Shown: positions 45,971 through 58,519 of the stretch, one piece after another
Position numbering within the stretch: position 1 is the stretch's first letter
How the letters are laid out: the number at the start of each line of letters is the position of its first letter
From: Pseudolactococcus plantarum
GTDB taxonomy: Bacteria > Bacillota > Bacilli > Lactobacillales > Streptococcaceae
Reading direction: 5' to 3'
Length of the DNA stretch: 64,000 bases
Assembly (NCBI RefSeq): GCF_002441715.1
Contig: NZ_JXJX01000007.1
Location: 1 to 64,000 of the forward strand
Program-made: the position numbers and the translations under genes
Notes under the pieces: generated by a model
Told to the model about the DNA's origin: nothing
Database searches by the model: none
The model's input: only the letters and a program-made list of their open reading frames with translations

Positions 45971-47248
45971 ATGAGCCATAATTCTGATGTAATCTATGAT
46001 GTTCATGATAAGCCACCAGTTGGTATGTGGTTTGGTCTGTCTTTCCAGCATCTGTTTGCCATGTTTGGGTCGACTGTTTTGGTGCCGATTTTAGTAGGTA
46101 TTGATCCCAGTATCGCACTTTTTTCAAGTGGTTTAGGGACTTTAGCGCATTTGAGTGTGACCAAATACAAGATACCAGCCTATATGGGATCTAGTTTTGC
46201 CTATATTTTAGCCATGCAAAGTTTGATGAAATCAGATGGTATCGCGGCGGTTGCACAGGGTGCCGTTGTCGGTGGACTCGTTTATCTAGTAGTAGCTTTG
46301 ATTATCAAGTTTATAGGTAAAGATTGGATTGATAAAGTCTTGCCACCTATCGTCGTGGGTCCTATCGTCATGGTTATCGGACTAAGTCTTGCTGGTACTG
46401 CAGTAAATGATGCAATGAATAAAAATGGTGTGTATAATCTGACCTTCTTAATGATTGCTCTAGTGACATTATTTTCTGTTATTGCGTTCAACATGTTTGG
46501 GAAAGGGATCATTAGTTTGATTCCGATTCTACTTGGGATTATTGTTGGGTATGTGTTTAGCTTAATCGTCCAAAAAATTACTGGTACAACGATTATTAGT
46601 TTTAATGAGATTGCCAAAAGCAGTTGGTTAAGCGTTCCTCATTTTAATATGATGTTTATCGATTATCATTTTAAACTGTATCCCTCTGCTATTTTGACAA
46701 TGGCACCAATCGCCTTTGTCACAATGACTGAACATTTTGGCCATATCATGGTCTTAAATTCATTGACAAAACGTGATTATTTTAAAGATCCAGGCCTTGA
46801 GCGGACATTAACAGGTGATGGGATTGCACAAATCATTGCCGGATTCTTTGGTGCACCACCAGTCACATCATACGGTGAGAACATTGGTGTGATGGCGATT
46901 ACTAAAATTCATTCAGTTTATGTGATAGCAGGTGCAGCAATCTTTGCTGTCTTGATGAGTTTTATCGGTAAAGTGTCTGCTTTGATTCACTCAATCCCAA
47001 CACCAGTTATTGGTGGCGTATCTATCGCACTATTTGATGTCATTGCAGCAAGTGGGCTAAAAATTCTTGTAGAAAACAAAGTTAATTTTGATGAAAAACG
47101 TAACTTATTGATTGCCAGTGTCATTTTAGTTTCTGGTATTGGCGGCTTAACGCTTAATGTTGCGGGTGTTTCTATTTCTGGAATTGCTTTTTCAACAGTA
47201 CTTGGTATTTTGATGCATTTAATTTTGGGCAAAACGATTGAAAAGTAG
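45971..47248 (+). CDS. pyrP: uracil permease
   Basis: 425 residues, nucleobase:cation symporter (NCS2/UraA) with about fourteen segments. N-terminal KPPVGMWFGLSFQHLFAMFGS and central signature MTEHFGHIMVLNSL (about 256-269, with the substrate-binding Glu/His) and APPVTSYGENIGVMAITK (read in parts) are typical for uracil carriers. It starts 3 bases after pyrR stop with GAGGC in the pyrR tail, so the two are cotranscribed and attenuated together. Confidence 0.93.
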   Translation: MSHNSDVIYDVHDKPPVGMWFGLSFQHLFAMFGSTVLVPILVGIDPSIALFSSGLGTLAHLSVTKYKIPAYMGSSFAYILAMQSLMKSDGIAAVAQGAVVGGLVYLVVALIIKFIGKDWIDKVLPPIVVGPIVMVIGLSLAGTAVNDAMNKNGVYNLTFLMIALVTLFSVIAFNMFGKGIISLIPILLGIIVGYVFSLIVQKITGTTIISFNEIAKSSWLSVPHFNMMFIDYHFKLYPSAILTMAPIAFVTMTEHFGHIMVLNSLTKRDYFKDPGLERTLTGDGIAQIIAGFFGAPPVTSYGENIGVMAITKIHSVYVIAGAAIFAVLMSFIGKVSALIHSIPTPVIGGVSIALFDVIAASGLKILVENKVNFDEKRNLLIASVILVSGIGGLTLNVAGVSISGIAFSTVLGILMHLILGKTIEK

Positions 47249-47385
47249 TTGGTAATCTGTTAGAATAGAACAAATGAATAAAATCCTTTAATAACAGTCC
47301 CGTGAGGCTGTGAAGGTTGTCCAGGGAACGTTGTAGCCTTATCGTGCTGCACGCAAATGGCTACCTTTAAGGTAGCCATTTTTTT
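47239..47385 (+). promoter_or_regulatory. pyrB leader: promoter and PyrR attenuator
   Basis: TTGAAA (47239) and TAGAAT (47261) with 16 bases between give a possible promoter in the end of pyrP. CCTT...ACAGTC-CCGTGA-GGCTGT...AAGG (about 47285-47316) is a PyrR hairpin. The terminator AAATGGCTACC/GGTAGCCATTT plus Ts lies at 47355-47385. Confidence 0.85.
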
Positions 47386-47451
47386 ATATCATGAGTTATA
47401 AAATTAAGTTTGTAACGCGTGATGCATCTAACATGTGAAAGGGATCTAAAA

Positions 47452-48381
47452 TTGACAATTTCACCTCAAGGTCTTGTATCTATTAAACACTTAACAAGCA
47501 TGGATTTGCTAGGCAATGAAGAAGTGATGGGCCTAATCAAACGTGCACATTATTTAAAGCATCATCCGGTAAAAGCTGACTTTAAACGTCAATTTTTTGT
47601 CGCTAACCTCTTTTTTGAGAATTCAACACGGACACATAAATCTTTTGAAGTAGCTGAAAAAAAATTAGGTTTAGATGTCATTGAATTTGATGCTTCAACA
47701 AGCTCAGTGAATAAAGGAGAGACGTTATACGACACGATCTTGACGATGAGTGCTATCGGTATAGATGTCTGTGTGGTTAGACATACGGATGAGCATTATT
47801 ATCAAGAATTGGTTGATAGTAAGACCATTCAAACGTCAATTATTAACGGTGGGGATGGCTCAGGACAACACCCTAGTCAGTCCTTACTTGATTTGCTAAC
47901 GATTTATGAAGAATTTGGGACTTTTGAGGGTATCAAGATCATGATCGCAGGAGATATCACCCACAGTCGAGTAGCAAAATCAAATATGCAGATGTTAAAA
48001 AGACTGGGAGCAGAAATTTTCTTTACAGGCCCGGAAAGTTGGTATGATAGCTCGTTTGATATTTATGGGCGATATACACAATTAGATGATGTCATAGAAG
48101 AGTTAGACGTTGCCATGCTCCTTCGGGTACAACATGAGAGACACGACTCAGGTACTAGTTTTTCAAAAACCGATTACCATACGCAATACGGCTTAACAAG
48201 TGAACGCTATGATCGGTTAAAGCCAACGGCAATCATCATGCATCCTGCGCCAGTTAACCGAGGTGTAGAGATTGCTAGTCATTTAGTTGAAGCACCAAAA
48301 TCACGCATCGTAGCGCAAATGACGAACGGTGTGTTCATGAGAATGGCTATTTTAGAAGCAATTTTAAATGGTAAAGCCTAA
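47452..48381 (+). CDS. pyrB: aspartate carbamoyltransferase catalytic chain
   Basis: About 309 residues, forming carbamoyl aspartate. Motifs are [19 protein letters not shown] (carbamoyl phosphate site, about 42-60), [11 protein letters not shown] (about 67-77), [15 protein letters not shown] (about 120-134) and [10 protein letters not shown]. The frame is open from GTG 47419 and ATG 47422, but AAAGGG at 47438-47443 sits 8 bases before TTG 47452, which also gives the normal family length; I take that as start. No regulatory-chain gene follows, as usual in Firmicutes. Confidence 0.92.
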   Translation: MTISPQGLVSIKHLTSMDLLGNEEVMGLIKRAHYLKHHPVKADFKRQFFVANLFFENSTRTHKSFEVAEKKLGLDVIEFDASTSSVNKGETLYDTILTMSAIGIDVCVVRHTDEHYYQELVDSKTIQTSIINGGDGSGQHPSQSLLDLLTIYEEFGTFEGIKIMIAGDITHSRVAKSNMQMLKRLGAEIFFTGPESWYDSSFDIYGRYTQLDDVIEELDVAMLLRVQHERHDSGTSFSKTDYHTQYGLTSERYDRLKPTAIIMHPAPVNRGVEIASHLVEAPKSRIVAQMTNGVFMRMAILEAILNGKA

Positions 48382-48520
48382 TCAGGAGCTAAGGTCAGTT
48401 GATAAAAACTGATTTAAAGTCTTCGCAATATCACGCTACTTACGATACGGATAAATACGTTATAAGTTGAGAAAATAGCCTAGCAATCGCAAGCAAACGT
48501 TCATAATGAAAGAGGATAAC

Positions 48521-49609
48521 ATGAAGCGACTTTTAATTTTAGAAGATGGAACAATTTTTGAAGGGACTGCCTTTGGTGCAGATATAGATGTGACTGGTGA
48601 GGTTGTGTTTAGTACCGGTATGACAGGCTACCAAGAATCTATTACAGATCAGTCCTATAATGGTCAGATTTTAACATTTACGTATCCTTTAGTTGGTAAC
48701 TACGGTATTAACCGTGACGACTATGAGTCAATCGTCCCAACATGTAAAGGTGTCATTGTTCGTGAACATGCACGTTTGGCTAGTAATTGGCGTAATCAGT
48801 TATCACTTGATGAGTTCTTACAGCGTAAAAACATCCCTGGTATTTCAGGCATCGATACACGCGCATTGACACGTATTATCCGCAAACATGGTACGATGAA
48901 AGCGACACTTGTTAATCCAGGTGATGAGCTTAAACATATCAAAGATCAGCTTAGAGCAACTGTTTTACCAACAAATCAAGTTGCACAAGTGTCAACTAAA
49001 ACAGCCTACCCAAGTCCAGGAACAGGTAGAAGTATTGTCGTTGTAGACTTTGGCTTAAAACACTCTATCTTGCGCGAATTATCAAAACGGGAGTGTAACC
49101 TAACGATTGTGCCTCATACGATAACAGCTGAGGAGATCATTGATATGAACCCAGATGGTGTGATGCTAACAAATGGTCCCGGAAATCCTACTGATGTGCC
49201 TCAAGCACTAGATATGATTCGTGGGATTCAAGATAAATTCCCAATCTTTGGTATTTGTCTTGGTCATCAACTCTTTGCGATGGCAAATGGTGCGACAACT
49301 AGCAAAATGAAATTTGGTCACCGTGGGTTCAATCATGCAGTTCGTGAAATCGCGACTGGGCGTGTTGACTTCACATCACAAAACCATGGTTTTGCGGTCG
49401 ATAGTGATTCAATTGATAAAACTGACTTGATGGTGACACATATCGAGATTAATGATTTATCAGTTGAAGGTGTTCGCCATAAATATTTACCAGCGTTTTC
49501 TGTTCAATTTCATCCAGATGCTGCACCAGGACCACATGATGCAGATTATCTTTTTGATGAATTTATGGAAATGATCGATGCAAACAAAAACGAAAAGGGA
49601 GACTTTTAA
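48521..49609 (+). CDS. carA: carbamoyl-phosphate synthase small subunit
   Basis: 362 residues: the N-terminal dimerisation domain ([26 protein letters not shown]) and the C-terminal class I glutamine amidotransferase with nucleophile Cys in [13 protein letters not shown] (about 245-257) and the His/Glu pair near [10 protein letters not shown]. It releases ammonia from glutamine for CarB. AGAGGA supports ATG 48521 over an upstream in-frame ATG at 48506. The 139-base gap behind pyrB has no attenuator, so it depends on pyrB read-through; the stop overlaps carB by one base. Confidence 0.96.
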   Translation: MKRLLILEDGTIFEGTAFGADIDVTGEVVFSTGMTGYQESITDQSYNGQILTFTYPLVGNYGINRDDYESIVPTCKGVIVREHARLASNWRNQLSLDEFLQRKNIPGISGIDTRALTRIIRKHGTMKATLVNPGDELKHIKDQLRATVLPTNQVAQVSTKTAYPSPGTGRSIVVVDFGLKHSILRELSKRECNLTIVPHTITAEEIIDMNPDGVMLTNGPGNPTDVPQALDMIRGIQDKFPIFGICLGHQLFAMANGATTSKMKFGHRGFNHAVREIATGRVDFTSQNHGFAVDSDSIDKTDLMVTHIEINDLSVEGVRHKYLPAFSVQFHPDAAPGPHDADYLFDEFMEMIDANKNEKGDF

Positions 49610-52600
49610 TGCCAAAACGTAACGATATTAAAAAAATCATGGTTATCGGTTCAGGACCAATCATCATCGGTCAAGCAGCTGAATTTGACTACGCTGGTAC
49701 ACAAGCTTGTCTTGCATTAAAAGAAGAAGGCTATAGTGTTGTTTTAGTGAATTCAAATCCTGCAACAATTATGACTGATAAAGAAATTGCGGATAAGGTT
49801 TATATTGAACCGATTACGATTGAATTTGTGACTCGTATTTTGCGTAAAGAGCGTCCTGATGCGATTTTGCCGACACTTGGTGGTCAGACAGGGTTAAATA
49901 TGGCCATGTCTTTATCTAAAACAGGTATCTTAGAAGAGCTAAATATCGAGTTACTTGGGACAAAACTTTCAGCGATCGACCAAGCTGAGGATAGAGATTT
50001 ATTTAAACAATTGATGGAAGAATTGGATCAACCGATTCCAGAATCTGAGATTGTCAATACTGTTGAGCAGGCTGTTACGTTTGCTAACTCGATTGGTTAT
50101 CCAATTATTGTAAGACCTGCCTTTACCTTAGGTGGTACAGGTGGTGGGATGTGTGATAACGAAGAGGAACTACGAGAAATCGCAGAAAACGGTCTTAAAT
50201 TATCACCTGTTACACAGTGTTTGATCGAGCGCTCTATCGCTGGATTTAAAGAAATCGAGTATGAAGTTATGCGTGATGCAGCAGACAACGCAATCGTTGT
50301 TTGTAATATGGAAAACTTTGATCCAGTTGGGATTCATACTGGAGACTCTATCGTTTTTGCACCGAGTCAGACCTTAAGTGATATTGAGTATCAAATGCTT
50401 CGTGATGCGTCGTTAAAAATCATCCGTGCTTTAAAAATTGAGGGGGGATGTAACGTTCAGCTTGCCCTTGATCCTAACAGTTTCAACTATTACGTGATTG
50501 AGGTAAATCCTCGTGTATCACGCTCATCTGCGCTTGCCTCTAAAGCAACTGGGTATCCTATTGCGAAATTAGCTGCAAAAATCGCCGTTGGTTTGACGCT
50601 TGATGAGATGATCAACCCGGTTACAGGAACAACATATGCGATGTTTGAACCTGCTCTTGACTATGTGGTATCTAAAATTCCACGTTTCCCATTTGACAAA
50701 TTTGAATCTGGTGAACGTCGTCTTGGTACTCAAATGAAGGCGACGGGTGAGGTTATGGCGATTGGTCGTACGATTGAAGAGTCATTCTTAAAAGCCGTTC
50801 GTTCTCTAGAAGTTGGTGTGTATCATAACGAAATGCCTGAGTTGGCACAAGTCAGTGATGATGCTTTGGTCGAAAAAATCGTGAAAGCACAAGATGACCG
50901 TCTGTTTTATCTATCAGAAGCGATTCGTCGTGGTTACACAATAGAAGAACTACACAGCTTAACAAAAATTGATTTATTCTTCTTAGATAAGTTACAACAT
51001 ATTTTTGAGATCGAAAAAGAATTGGCTGTTAACGTCTTTAACCCAGAGATCTTAAAAGAAGCAAAGCGTAATGGCTTTTCCGATCGTAAAATTGCTGATT
51101 TGTGGCAAACTGATGCGGCAGAAGTCCGCAAACGTCGTCTAGATAATCAAATTACACCAATCTTCAAGATGGTGGACACATGTGCAGCAGAATTTGAATC
51201 TGCAACACCTTATTTTTACAGTAGTTATGAATTCGAAAATGAGTCAATCCGTTCAGAAAAAGAATCTGTATTGGTACTTGGTTCAGGACCTATCCGTATC
51301 GGACAAGGGGTTGAGTTTGATTACGCGACAGTTCACTCAGTAAAAGCGATTCAAGCTGCTGGATATGAAGCCATCATCATGAATTCTAATCCAGAAACGG
51401 TGTCTACTGATTTCTCTGTATCAGATAAACTTTATTTTGAGCCATTAACTTTTGAAGATGTGATGAATGTCATTGATTTAGAGCAACCAAAAGGTGTTAT
51501 TGTTCAATTTGGTGGTCAAACAGCGATTAACCTAGCTGAACCCTTATCAAAAGCTGGCGTGAAGATTTTAGGAACACAAGTAGATGCACTCGATCGTGCT
51601 GAAGATAGAAAGCTTTTTGAGGCAGCACTTCAAGAACTAGACATCCCACAACCAGTTGGTGCAACAGCAACTAATGAAGAAGAGGCTGTAGCCAATGCAA
51701 CAGCTATCGGTTATCCAGTACTCGTTCGCCCATCCTACGTATTAGGTGGTCGTGCTATGGAAATCGTTGATAACGAAGCCGATTTAAGAAATTATATGCA
51801 AACTGCTGTTAAAGCAAGTCCAGATCATCCGGTATTAGTTGACTCATATCTGTTAGGTAGAGAATGTGAAGTTGATGCCATTTGTGATGGTGAAAATGTT
51901 TTAATTCCAGGTATCATGGAACATATCGAGCGTGCTGGTGTTCACTCAGGTGACTCTATGGCAGTTTATCCACCACAGAATTTATCTGAGGACTTAAAAG
52001 CAACGATTGCAGATTATACGAAGCGCTTGGCACTTGGCTTAAACTGTATTGGGATGATGAATGTACAGTTTGTTATTTTTGATGAAACAGTCTATGTGAT
52101 CGAGGTCAATCCACGTGCGTCTAGAACAGTTCCATTCTTATCTAAAGTGACTGGTATCCCAATGGCACAGGTGGCAACTAAACTTATCTTAGGTAAGACT
52201 TTACCTGAATTAGGCTATACTGAACTACTTCATCCAGAAGATGATCAAGTACACGTTAAAGCGCCAGTATTTAGTTTTACTAAGTTACAAAAAGTAGATG
52301 CTTATCTATCGCCTGAAATGAAATCAACAGGTGAGGTTATGGGATCAGATGAAACGCTTGAAAAAGCACTTTATAAAGCATTCGAAGCGTCTTATCTACA
52401 TTTACCAACATTTGGTAATGTACTCTTTACTGTTGCAGATGATGCAAAATCAGAAGCACTAGCCTTAGCGAAACGTTTCTATGATATAGGCTATGGGATT
52501 TATGCAACAAATGGAACTGCTAAATACTTCTCACAAAACGGTGTTTATGCCCAAAGCATAGCCAAAATTGGAGAGCCTTCAGAAGATCAAGAAAATATCG

Positions 52601-52797
52601 TTGATAGCATCAGAGCTGGTCGTATTCAAGCAGTTGTTAATACGATGGGACAAGATCGCAATACACATAATACTGATGGCATGTTAATACGTCGTGAATC
52701 TATCGAACAAGGTGTGCCACTATTTACCTCGCTAGATACAATCGGAGCAATGTTAAAAGTTTTGGAAAGTCGTTCATTTGTAACTAAAGCGATTTAA
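49609..52797 (+). CDS. carB: carbamoyl-phosphate synthase large subunit
   Basis: 1062 residues, full length, with the two homologous ATP-grasp halves (about 1-545 and 546-930) separated by the oligomerisation domain and ended by the MGS-like allosteric domain (about 930-1062) where UMP or ornithine act. Typical opening [20 protein letters not shown], repeated as [18 protein letters not shown], marks the halves; [15 protein letters not shown] and VHSGDSM mark the ATP sites. It makes carbamoyl phosphate from bicarbonate, ammonia and two ATP, and ends the pyrR-carB block before a terminator. Confidence 0.97.
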   Translation: MPKRNDIKKIMVIGSGPIIIGQAAEFDYAGTQACLALKEEGYSVVLVNSNPATIMTDKEIADKVYIEPITIEFVTRILRKERPDAILPTLGGQTGLNMAMSLSKTGILEELNIELLGTKLSAIDQAEDRDLFKQLMEELDQPIPESEIVNTVEQAVTFANSIGYPIIVRPAFTLGGTGGGMCDNEEELREIAENGLKLSPVTQCLIERSIAGFKEIEYEVMRDAADNAIVVCNMENFDPVGIHTGDSIVFAPSQTLSDIEYQMLRDASLKIIRALKIEGGCNVQLALDPNSFNYYVIEVNPRVSRSSALASKATGYPIAKLAAKIAVGLTLDEMINPVTGTTYAMFEPALDYVVSKIPRFPFDKFESGERRLGTQMKATGEVMAIGRTIEESFLKAVRSLEVGVYHNEMPELAQVSDDALVEKIVKAQDDRLFYLSEAIRRGYTIEELHSLTKIDLFFLDKLQHIFEIEKELAVNVFNPEILKEAKRNGFSDRKIADLWQTDAAEVRKRRLDNQITPIFKMVDTCAAEFESATPYFYSSYEFENESIRSEKESVLVLGSGPIRIGQGVEFDYATVHSVKAIQAAGYEAIIMNSNPETVSTDFSVSDKLYFEPLTFEDVMNVIDLEQPKGVIVQFGGQTAINLAEPLSKAGVKILGTQVDALDRAEDRKLFEAALQELDIPQPVGATATNEEEAVANATAIGYPVLVRPSYVLGGRAMEIVDNEADLRNYMQTAVKASPDHPVLVDSYLLGRECEVDAICDGENVLIPGIMEHIERAGVHSGDSMAVYPPQNLSEDLKATIADYTKRLALGLNCIGMMNVQFVIFDETVYVIEVNPRASRTVPFLSKVTGIPMAQVATKLILGKTLPELGYTELLHPEDDQVHVKAPVFSFTKLQKVDAYLSPEMKSTGEVMGSDETLEKALYKAFEASYLHLPTFGNVLFTVADDAKSEALALAKRFYDIGYGIYATNGTAKYFSQNGVYAQSIAKIGEPSEDQENIVDSIRAGRIQAVVNTMGQDRNTHNTDGMLIRRESIEQGVPLFTSLDTIGAMLKVLESRSFVTKAI

Positions 52798-52818
52798 AAT
52801 TACCATTTATTAAAAAAT

Positions 52819-52850
52819 GAAAAAATATGTACATGCTACATATTTTTTTT
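52819..52850 (+). terminator. carB terminator
   Basis: AAATATGTA/TACATATTT hairpin with CATGC loop followed by a long T run. Confidence 0.88.
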
Positions 52851-52860
52851 ATTGTCAAAT

Positions 52861-52895
52861 GACTTTTACTTGTCGTGATGAAATAAGTAAAAGTC
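52861..52895. repeat. perfect 11-bp inverted repeat ahead of the metal ATPase
   Basis: GACTTTTACTT (52861-52871) and AAGTAAAAGTC (52885-52895), 13-base spacer, no T run. It lies about 60 bases upstream of the ATPase promoter and may be a metal-sensor operator or a second transcript-end stem of carB. Confidence 0.55.
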
Positions 52896-52956
52896 GTTTG
52901 ACTTATTTCTAAATTTGAATCAAATAGGCAGTAAAGTCTTATTTTAAAAGGATTTA

Positions 52957-52965
52957 TGGTATACT
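52957..52965 (+). promoter_or_regulatory. promoter of the P1B ATPase
   Basis: Extended -10 TGGTATACT (52957-52965) with a weak TCTTAT -35 at 17 bases. Confidence 0.55.
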
Positions 52966-53002
52966 AATGATAGTCAAAATTAGGAATGAGATATAAAGAT
53001 TT

Positions 53003-54799
53003 ATGAAGAACTGGCAAAAATTAACAGCGACAATTGTCATAGCTATTATGGCATTATTATTAGAATTTGGATTTCACAACCCATTTTTAACTCAATTATT
53101 AGTGACAGTTGCAGGAGCGATACTGGCCTTATCGATGTTTATCGAGATGGTTAAAACACTGAGAAGTGGTAAATATGGGGTCGATTTATTGGCGATTATC
53201 GCCATTATTTCAACATTGATCATCGGACACTACTGGGCAAGTTTGATCATTATTTTAATGCTTGTTGGAGGTGAAAGTTTAGAAGATTATGCGGCAAATA
53301 GAGCCAGTCGAGAATTACATAAACTGCTAGAAAATTCACCTACCATCGCACATAAACAAGTCAATGATGAGTATGAAGATACACCGATAGAGGAGATGGT
53401 TGTTGGAGACATCGTCTTGGTAAAACCGAGTGAGCTGGTGCCGATAGATGGTGAGATTTTAGAGGGCAATAGCTGGTTTGATGAATCTTCTTTAACAGGA
53501 GAATCACAGCCAGTAACAAAAGAAAAAGGAGATGCCGTTTTATCTGGGAGTATCAACGGGGAAACAGCTGTACTGGTCAAAGTAACAAAAAAAGCCTCAG
53601 ATAGCCAATATCAAAAAATTATCCAACTCGTAAAAGAAAGTGAAGCGACACCAGCAGAGTTTGTTAGACTGGCAGATCGCTATGCAGTACCTTTTACGAT
53701 CATAGCCTTAGTCATCGCAAGTGGTGCCTGGATAGTCTCTAAAGATATGACCCGTTTTGCTGAAGTGTTAGTGGTTGCAAGTCCATGTCCGCTGATCCTT
53801 GCAGCACCAATCGCTTTTGTAGGGGGGATGAGCAGGAGTTCTAGACATGGCTTATTAGTCAAAAATGGCACAACCATTGAAAAATTATCACTGGCTAAAA
53901 CAGTTGCTTTTGATAAAACAGGTACACTTACAACAGGCGTTTTACAAGTCAAGCGTATACAACCTGAAACGATGACACGCTCAGAAGATGAGTTGCTACA
54001 AATTGCTTATTCTTTAGAGATAGGGAGTAATCATATTTTAGCTAAATCTTTAGTTGCGTTAGGTGAAAGTAAGCATATCCCACGATTAGCTGTTTCTGAG
54101 TTAACAGAGGAAACAGGGCTAGGCTTAAAAGGGATAATTAACGGTAAAACGTATAGAATTGGCCGAGCAACTTTTGCCAATGCTAAAGCTGAGAACATGA
54201 CTGGTACAGCTGTTAGTATTAGTGAAGATGATGTATTTATCGGTAACATTTTATTTGAAGATAAAGTTCGGGAAGAATCTAAAGCGGTGATTGAGTCGCT
54301 AAATAGACTAGATATCTCACATATCATGATGTTAACTGGTGATAATATCACAACAGCCAAAACTGTAGGACAAGCTCTCGGCCTAACTGAAATTCATGCA
54401 GAGCTCATGCCGAGTGAAAAAATTGGTATTTTAAACAACTTACCAGAAACCAGCAGACCAATGGTTATGGTGGGTGATGGGATTAATGATGCACCTGCCT
54501 TAGCATTATCTGATGTTGGTATTGCACTTGGTGCAAGTGGCTCGACAGTTGCAAGTGAGAGTGCAGACGTTGTTGTCTTAAGAAATAATTTAGCCTTAGT
54601 ACCAGAAAGTATTAAGATTTCTCGTCAAACGATGAAAGTAGCTAAAGAAGCCGTCTTGATTGGTATCTTTATTTGTATTGTGTTAATGATTATCGCATCA
54701 ACAGGTGTACTCCCAACTATTTTTGGGGCATTGTTACAAGAGGTTATCGATACGGTATCAATTCTTTACGCTTTGAAAGCACTAAAAGATAAAGCTTAA
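53003..54799 (+). CDS. P1B-type heavy-metal ATPase with SPC motif
   Basis: A 598-residue metal-efflux P-type ATPase without N-terminal metal-binding domain. It has about four N-terminal membrane segments including GKYGVDLLAIIAI, actuator TGES (about 164-167), a transmembrane metal motif SPCPLI in ASPCPLILAAPIA (about 257-265) instead of CPC, phosphorylation DKTGTLT (about 309-315), and MVGDGINDAPALA hinge (about 490-502). The final membrane part contains LLQEVIDTVSILYALKAL. SPC-type pumps carry Co, Fe, Zn or Cd; the ion is not certain. It interrupts the pyrimidine genes and has its own promoter. Confidence 0.9.
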   Translation: MKNWQKLTATIVIAIMALLLEFGFHNPFLTQLLVTVAGAILALSMFIEMVKTLRSGKYGVDLLAIIAIISTLIIGHYWASLIIILMLVGGESLEDYAANRASRELHKLLENSPTIAHKQVNDEYEDTPIEEMVVGDIVLVKPSELVPIDGEILEGNSWFDESSLTGESQPVTKEKGDAVLSGSINGETAVLVKVTKKASDSQYQKIIQLVKESEATPAEFVRLADRYAVPFTIIALVIASGAWIVSKDMTRFAEVLVVASPCPLILAAPIAFVGGMSRSSRHGLLVKNGTTIEKLSLAKTVAFDKTGTLTTGVLQVKRIQPETMTRSEDELLQIAYSLEIGSNHILAKSLVALGESKHIPRLAVSELTEETGLGLKGIINGKTYRIGRATFANAKAENMTGTAVSISEDDVFIGNILFEDKVREESKAVIESLNRLDISHIMMLTGDNITTAKTVGQALGLTEIHAELMPSEKIGILNNLPETSRPMVMVGDGINDAPALALSDVGIALGASGSTVASESADVVVLRNNLALVPESIKISRQTMKVAKEAVLIGIFICIVLMIIASTGVLPTIFGALLQEVIDTVSILYALKALKDKA

Positions 54800-54844
54800 G
54801 TCTCGTTGATTCAGGTTTAAAGTAGGTGAGAACACTGAGATGAC

Positions 54845-54962
54845 TTGTTATTGGTCTCCAAATATGTTATACTGTTTTAAAGTCCTTTAAGTCATGCCGA
54901 GAGCATGACAAGGTTGCAGAGCAAGATAAAAGCGAACCGTAGGATTTTTCTACGGTTTTTTT
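54845..54962 (+). promoter_or_regulatory. pyrK promoter and PyrR attenuator
   Basis: TTGTTA (54845) and TGTTATACT (TATACT 54868-54873), 17-base spacer. The leader has CCTT...GTCATGC-CGAGA-GCATGAC...AAGG (54884-54912) with the CCGAGAG PyrR loop, and a terminator GAACCGTAG/CTACGGTTT with Ts (54934-54962). Confidence 0.88.
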
Positions 54963-55058
54963 ATTTTTTAATGAGCTGATACAGACTGCTATCCTGCTAT
55001 GAGGCATGCTAACAAACACATGTTCAGGTTGAATAAGTGTATAGCAAGAAAGGTTACA

Positions 55059-57476
<2,418 letters not shown>

Positions 57477-57569
57477 ACTAATTTAGTAGTTATTTTTAGT
57501 GAAAATTCTTTTGTCTACTATAGTATGATATCTCTTGTAAATACCATTAATTTTTGGTAAGATTGGAGA

Positions 57570-57575
57570 TATAAT
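57570..57575 (+). promoter_or_regulatory. -10 element of gpsB
   Basis: TATAAT 28 bases before the gpsB ATG, without a clear -35 box. Confidence 0.45.
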
Positions 57576-57602
57576 GAAAAAGAAATAGTGAGATTTTTAA
57601 TA

Positions 57603-58007
57603 ATGGCGACTTATAATTTTACACCCAAAAATATTTATGATGCAGAATTTGATCTAAAAATGAGAGGTTACGATAAAGATCAAGTTAATGAGTTACTTGA
57701 CCAAGTAATCGTTGATTACGAAACTTTTCAAGATGAGATTCTTTCTTTGAAAGAAGAGACAGAGTTTTTGAAGAAAAAAATCCAAAAACTTGAAACAACA
57801 CCACACGTTGCTGTGTCAGAAAATACACAACGATTTAACCCAATCACTTCAAGCATTACTGAGGAGGTGACTAGCGGTGCTCGTGTGACAATGAAATCAG
57901 CAAATAATTTTGATTTGTTAAAAAGATTAAATCGATTAGAGCGTGCTGTTTTTGGACCTCAAGCACAACCTGTAACGTCTACAGTTGAAACTGAGACTGC
58001 AGAATAA
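57603..58007 (+). CDS. gpsB: cell-cycle protein GpsB
   Basis: 134 residues, DivIVA-like. The N-terminal membrane/partner-binding domain (PKNIYDAEFDLKMRGYDKDQVNELLDQV, given in halves: KNIYDAEFDLKMRGYD then QVNELLDQV) leads into a coiled coil (about 35-70), then a linker and the C-terminal trimerisation helix with FDLLKRLNRLERAVFG. It links septal and peripheral peptidoglycan synthesis. ATG 57603 begins the conserved part; a GTG at 57588 would add five residues. The gene order gpsB-rnpB-RlmL-like-mapZ is as in pneumococcus. Confidence 0.93.
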   Translation: MATYNFTPKNIYDAEFDLKMRGYDKDQVNELLDQVIVDYETFQDEILSLKEETEFLKKKIQKLETTPHVAVSENTQRFNPITSSITEEVTSGARVTMKSANNFDLLKRLNRLERAVFGPQAQPVTSTVETETAE

Positions 58008-58020
58008 ACTAAACAGGTAG

Positions 58021-58026
58021 TATAAT
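58021..58026 (+). promoter_or_regulatory. -10 of rnpB
   Basis: TATAAT 7-8 bases ahead of the expected RNase P RNA start; -35 weak. Confidence 0.6.
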
Positions 58027-58033
58027 CGACATT

Positions 58034-58448
58034 AAGAACCAGTTTTTGGATAATTGCGCAGTTTCTTGGGTAACCTTGTGAACTGTGAGGAAAGTCCATG
58101 CTCGCGCGGGCTGAGATTGCCCGCAGTGTTTGTGCTAGGCGAAACAATAAGCCTGGGTAGGTGTGTCAGACCTAACGGCTGAATTTTAGCTAAGTTTTCT
58201 TAGAAAATATGCGACCAATTCTGTAAAAGTGCCATAGAGACGAGTTGCTTTGGAAACATAGCAAGTGGAACGTGGTAAACCCCTCAAGCGAGCAACCCAA
58301 ACTTATGGTAGGGGCACTTGTCACGCGGAAATTGAACGTACGATGAGGTTAAACAAAGCATAGCTTTGAGTTAACAGACAGATGATTATCGAAGGTTAAT
58401 TGAGAAATTAACTGGAACAAAACATGGCTTATAGAAAACTGGATGACA
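58034..58448 (+). ncRNA. rnpB: RNase P RNA, bacterial type B
   Basis: The catalytic RNA of tRNA 5' processing. P1 pairs CCAGTTTT (58039-58046) with AAAACTGG (58435-58442). The conserved P4-side GAGGAAAGTCCATGCTCGC (58087-58105) and the 3' partner ACAGA...GATTATCGAAG (58376-58394) are present. The length of about 415 and layout fit the Bacillus-type (B) class. Confidence 0.94.
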
Positions 58449-58449
58449 G

Positions 58450-58478
58450 GGGCTGGAGCGTAAAGCTCCAGCCCTTTT
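58450..58478 (+). terminator. rnpB terminator
   Basis: GGGCTGGAGC-GTAAA-GCTCCAGCCC followed by TTTT. Confidence 0.93.
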
Positions 58479-58519
58479 ACAATACTATAGTGGTATGATA
58501 GAGATATAGAAAAGATAAG

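Noticed and set aside
46282-46617. 111-codon minus-strand frame in pyrP
   Set aside because: Opposite-strand shadow of a hydrophobic transporter gene.
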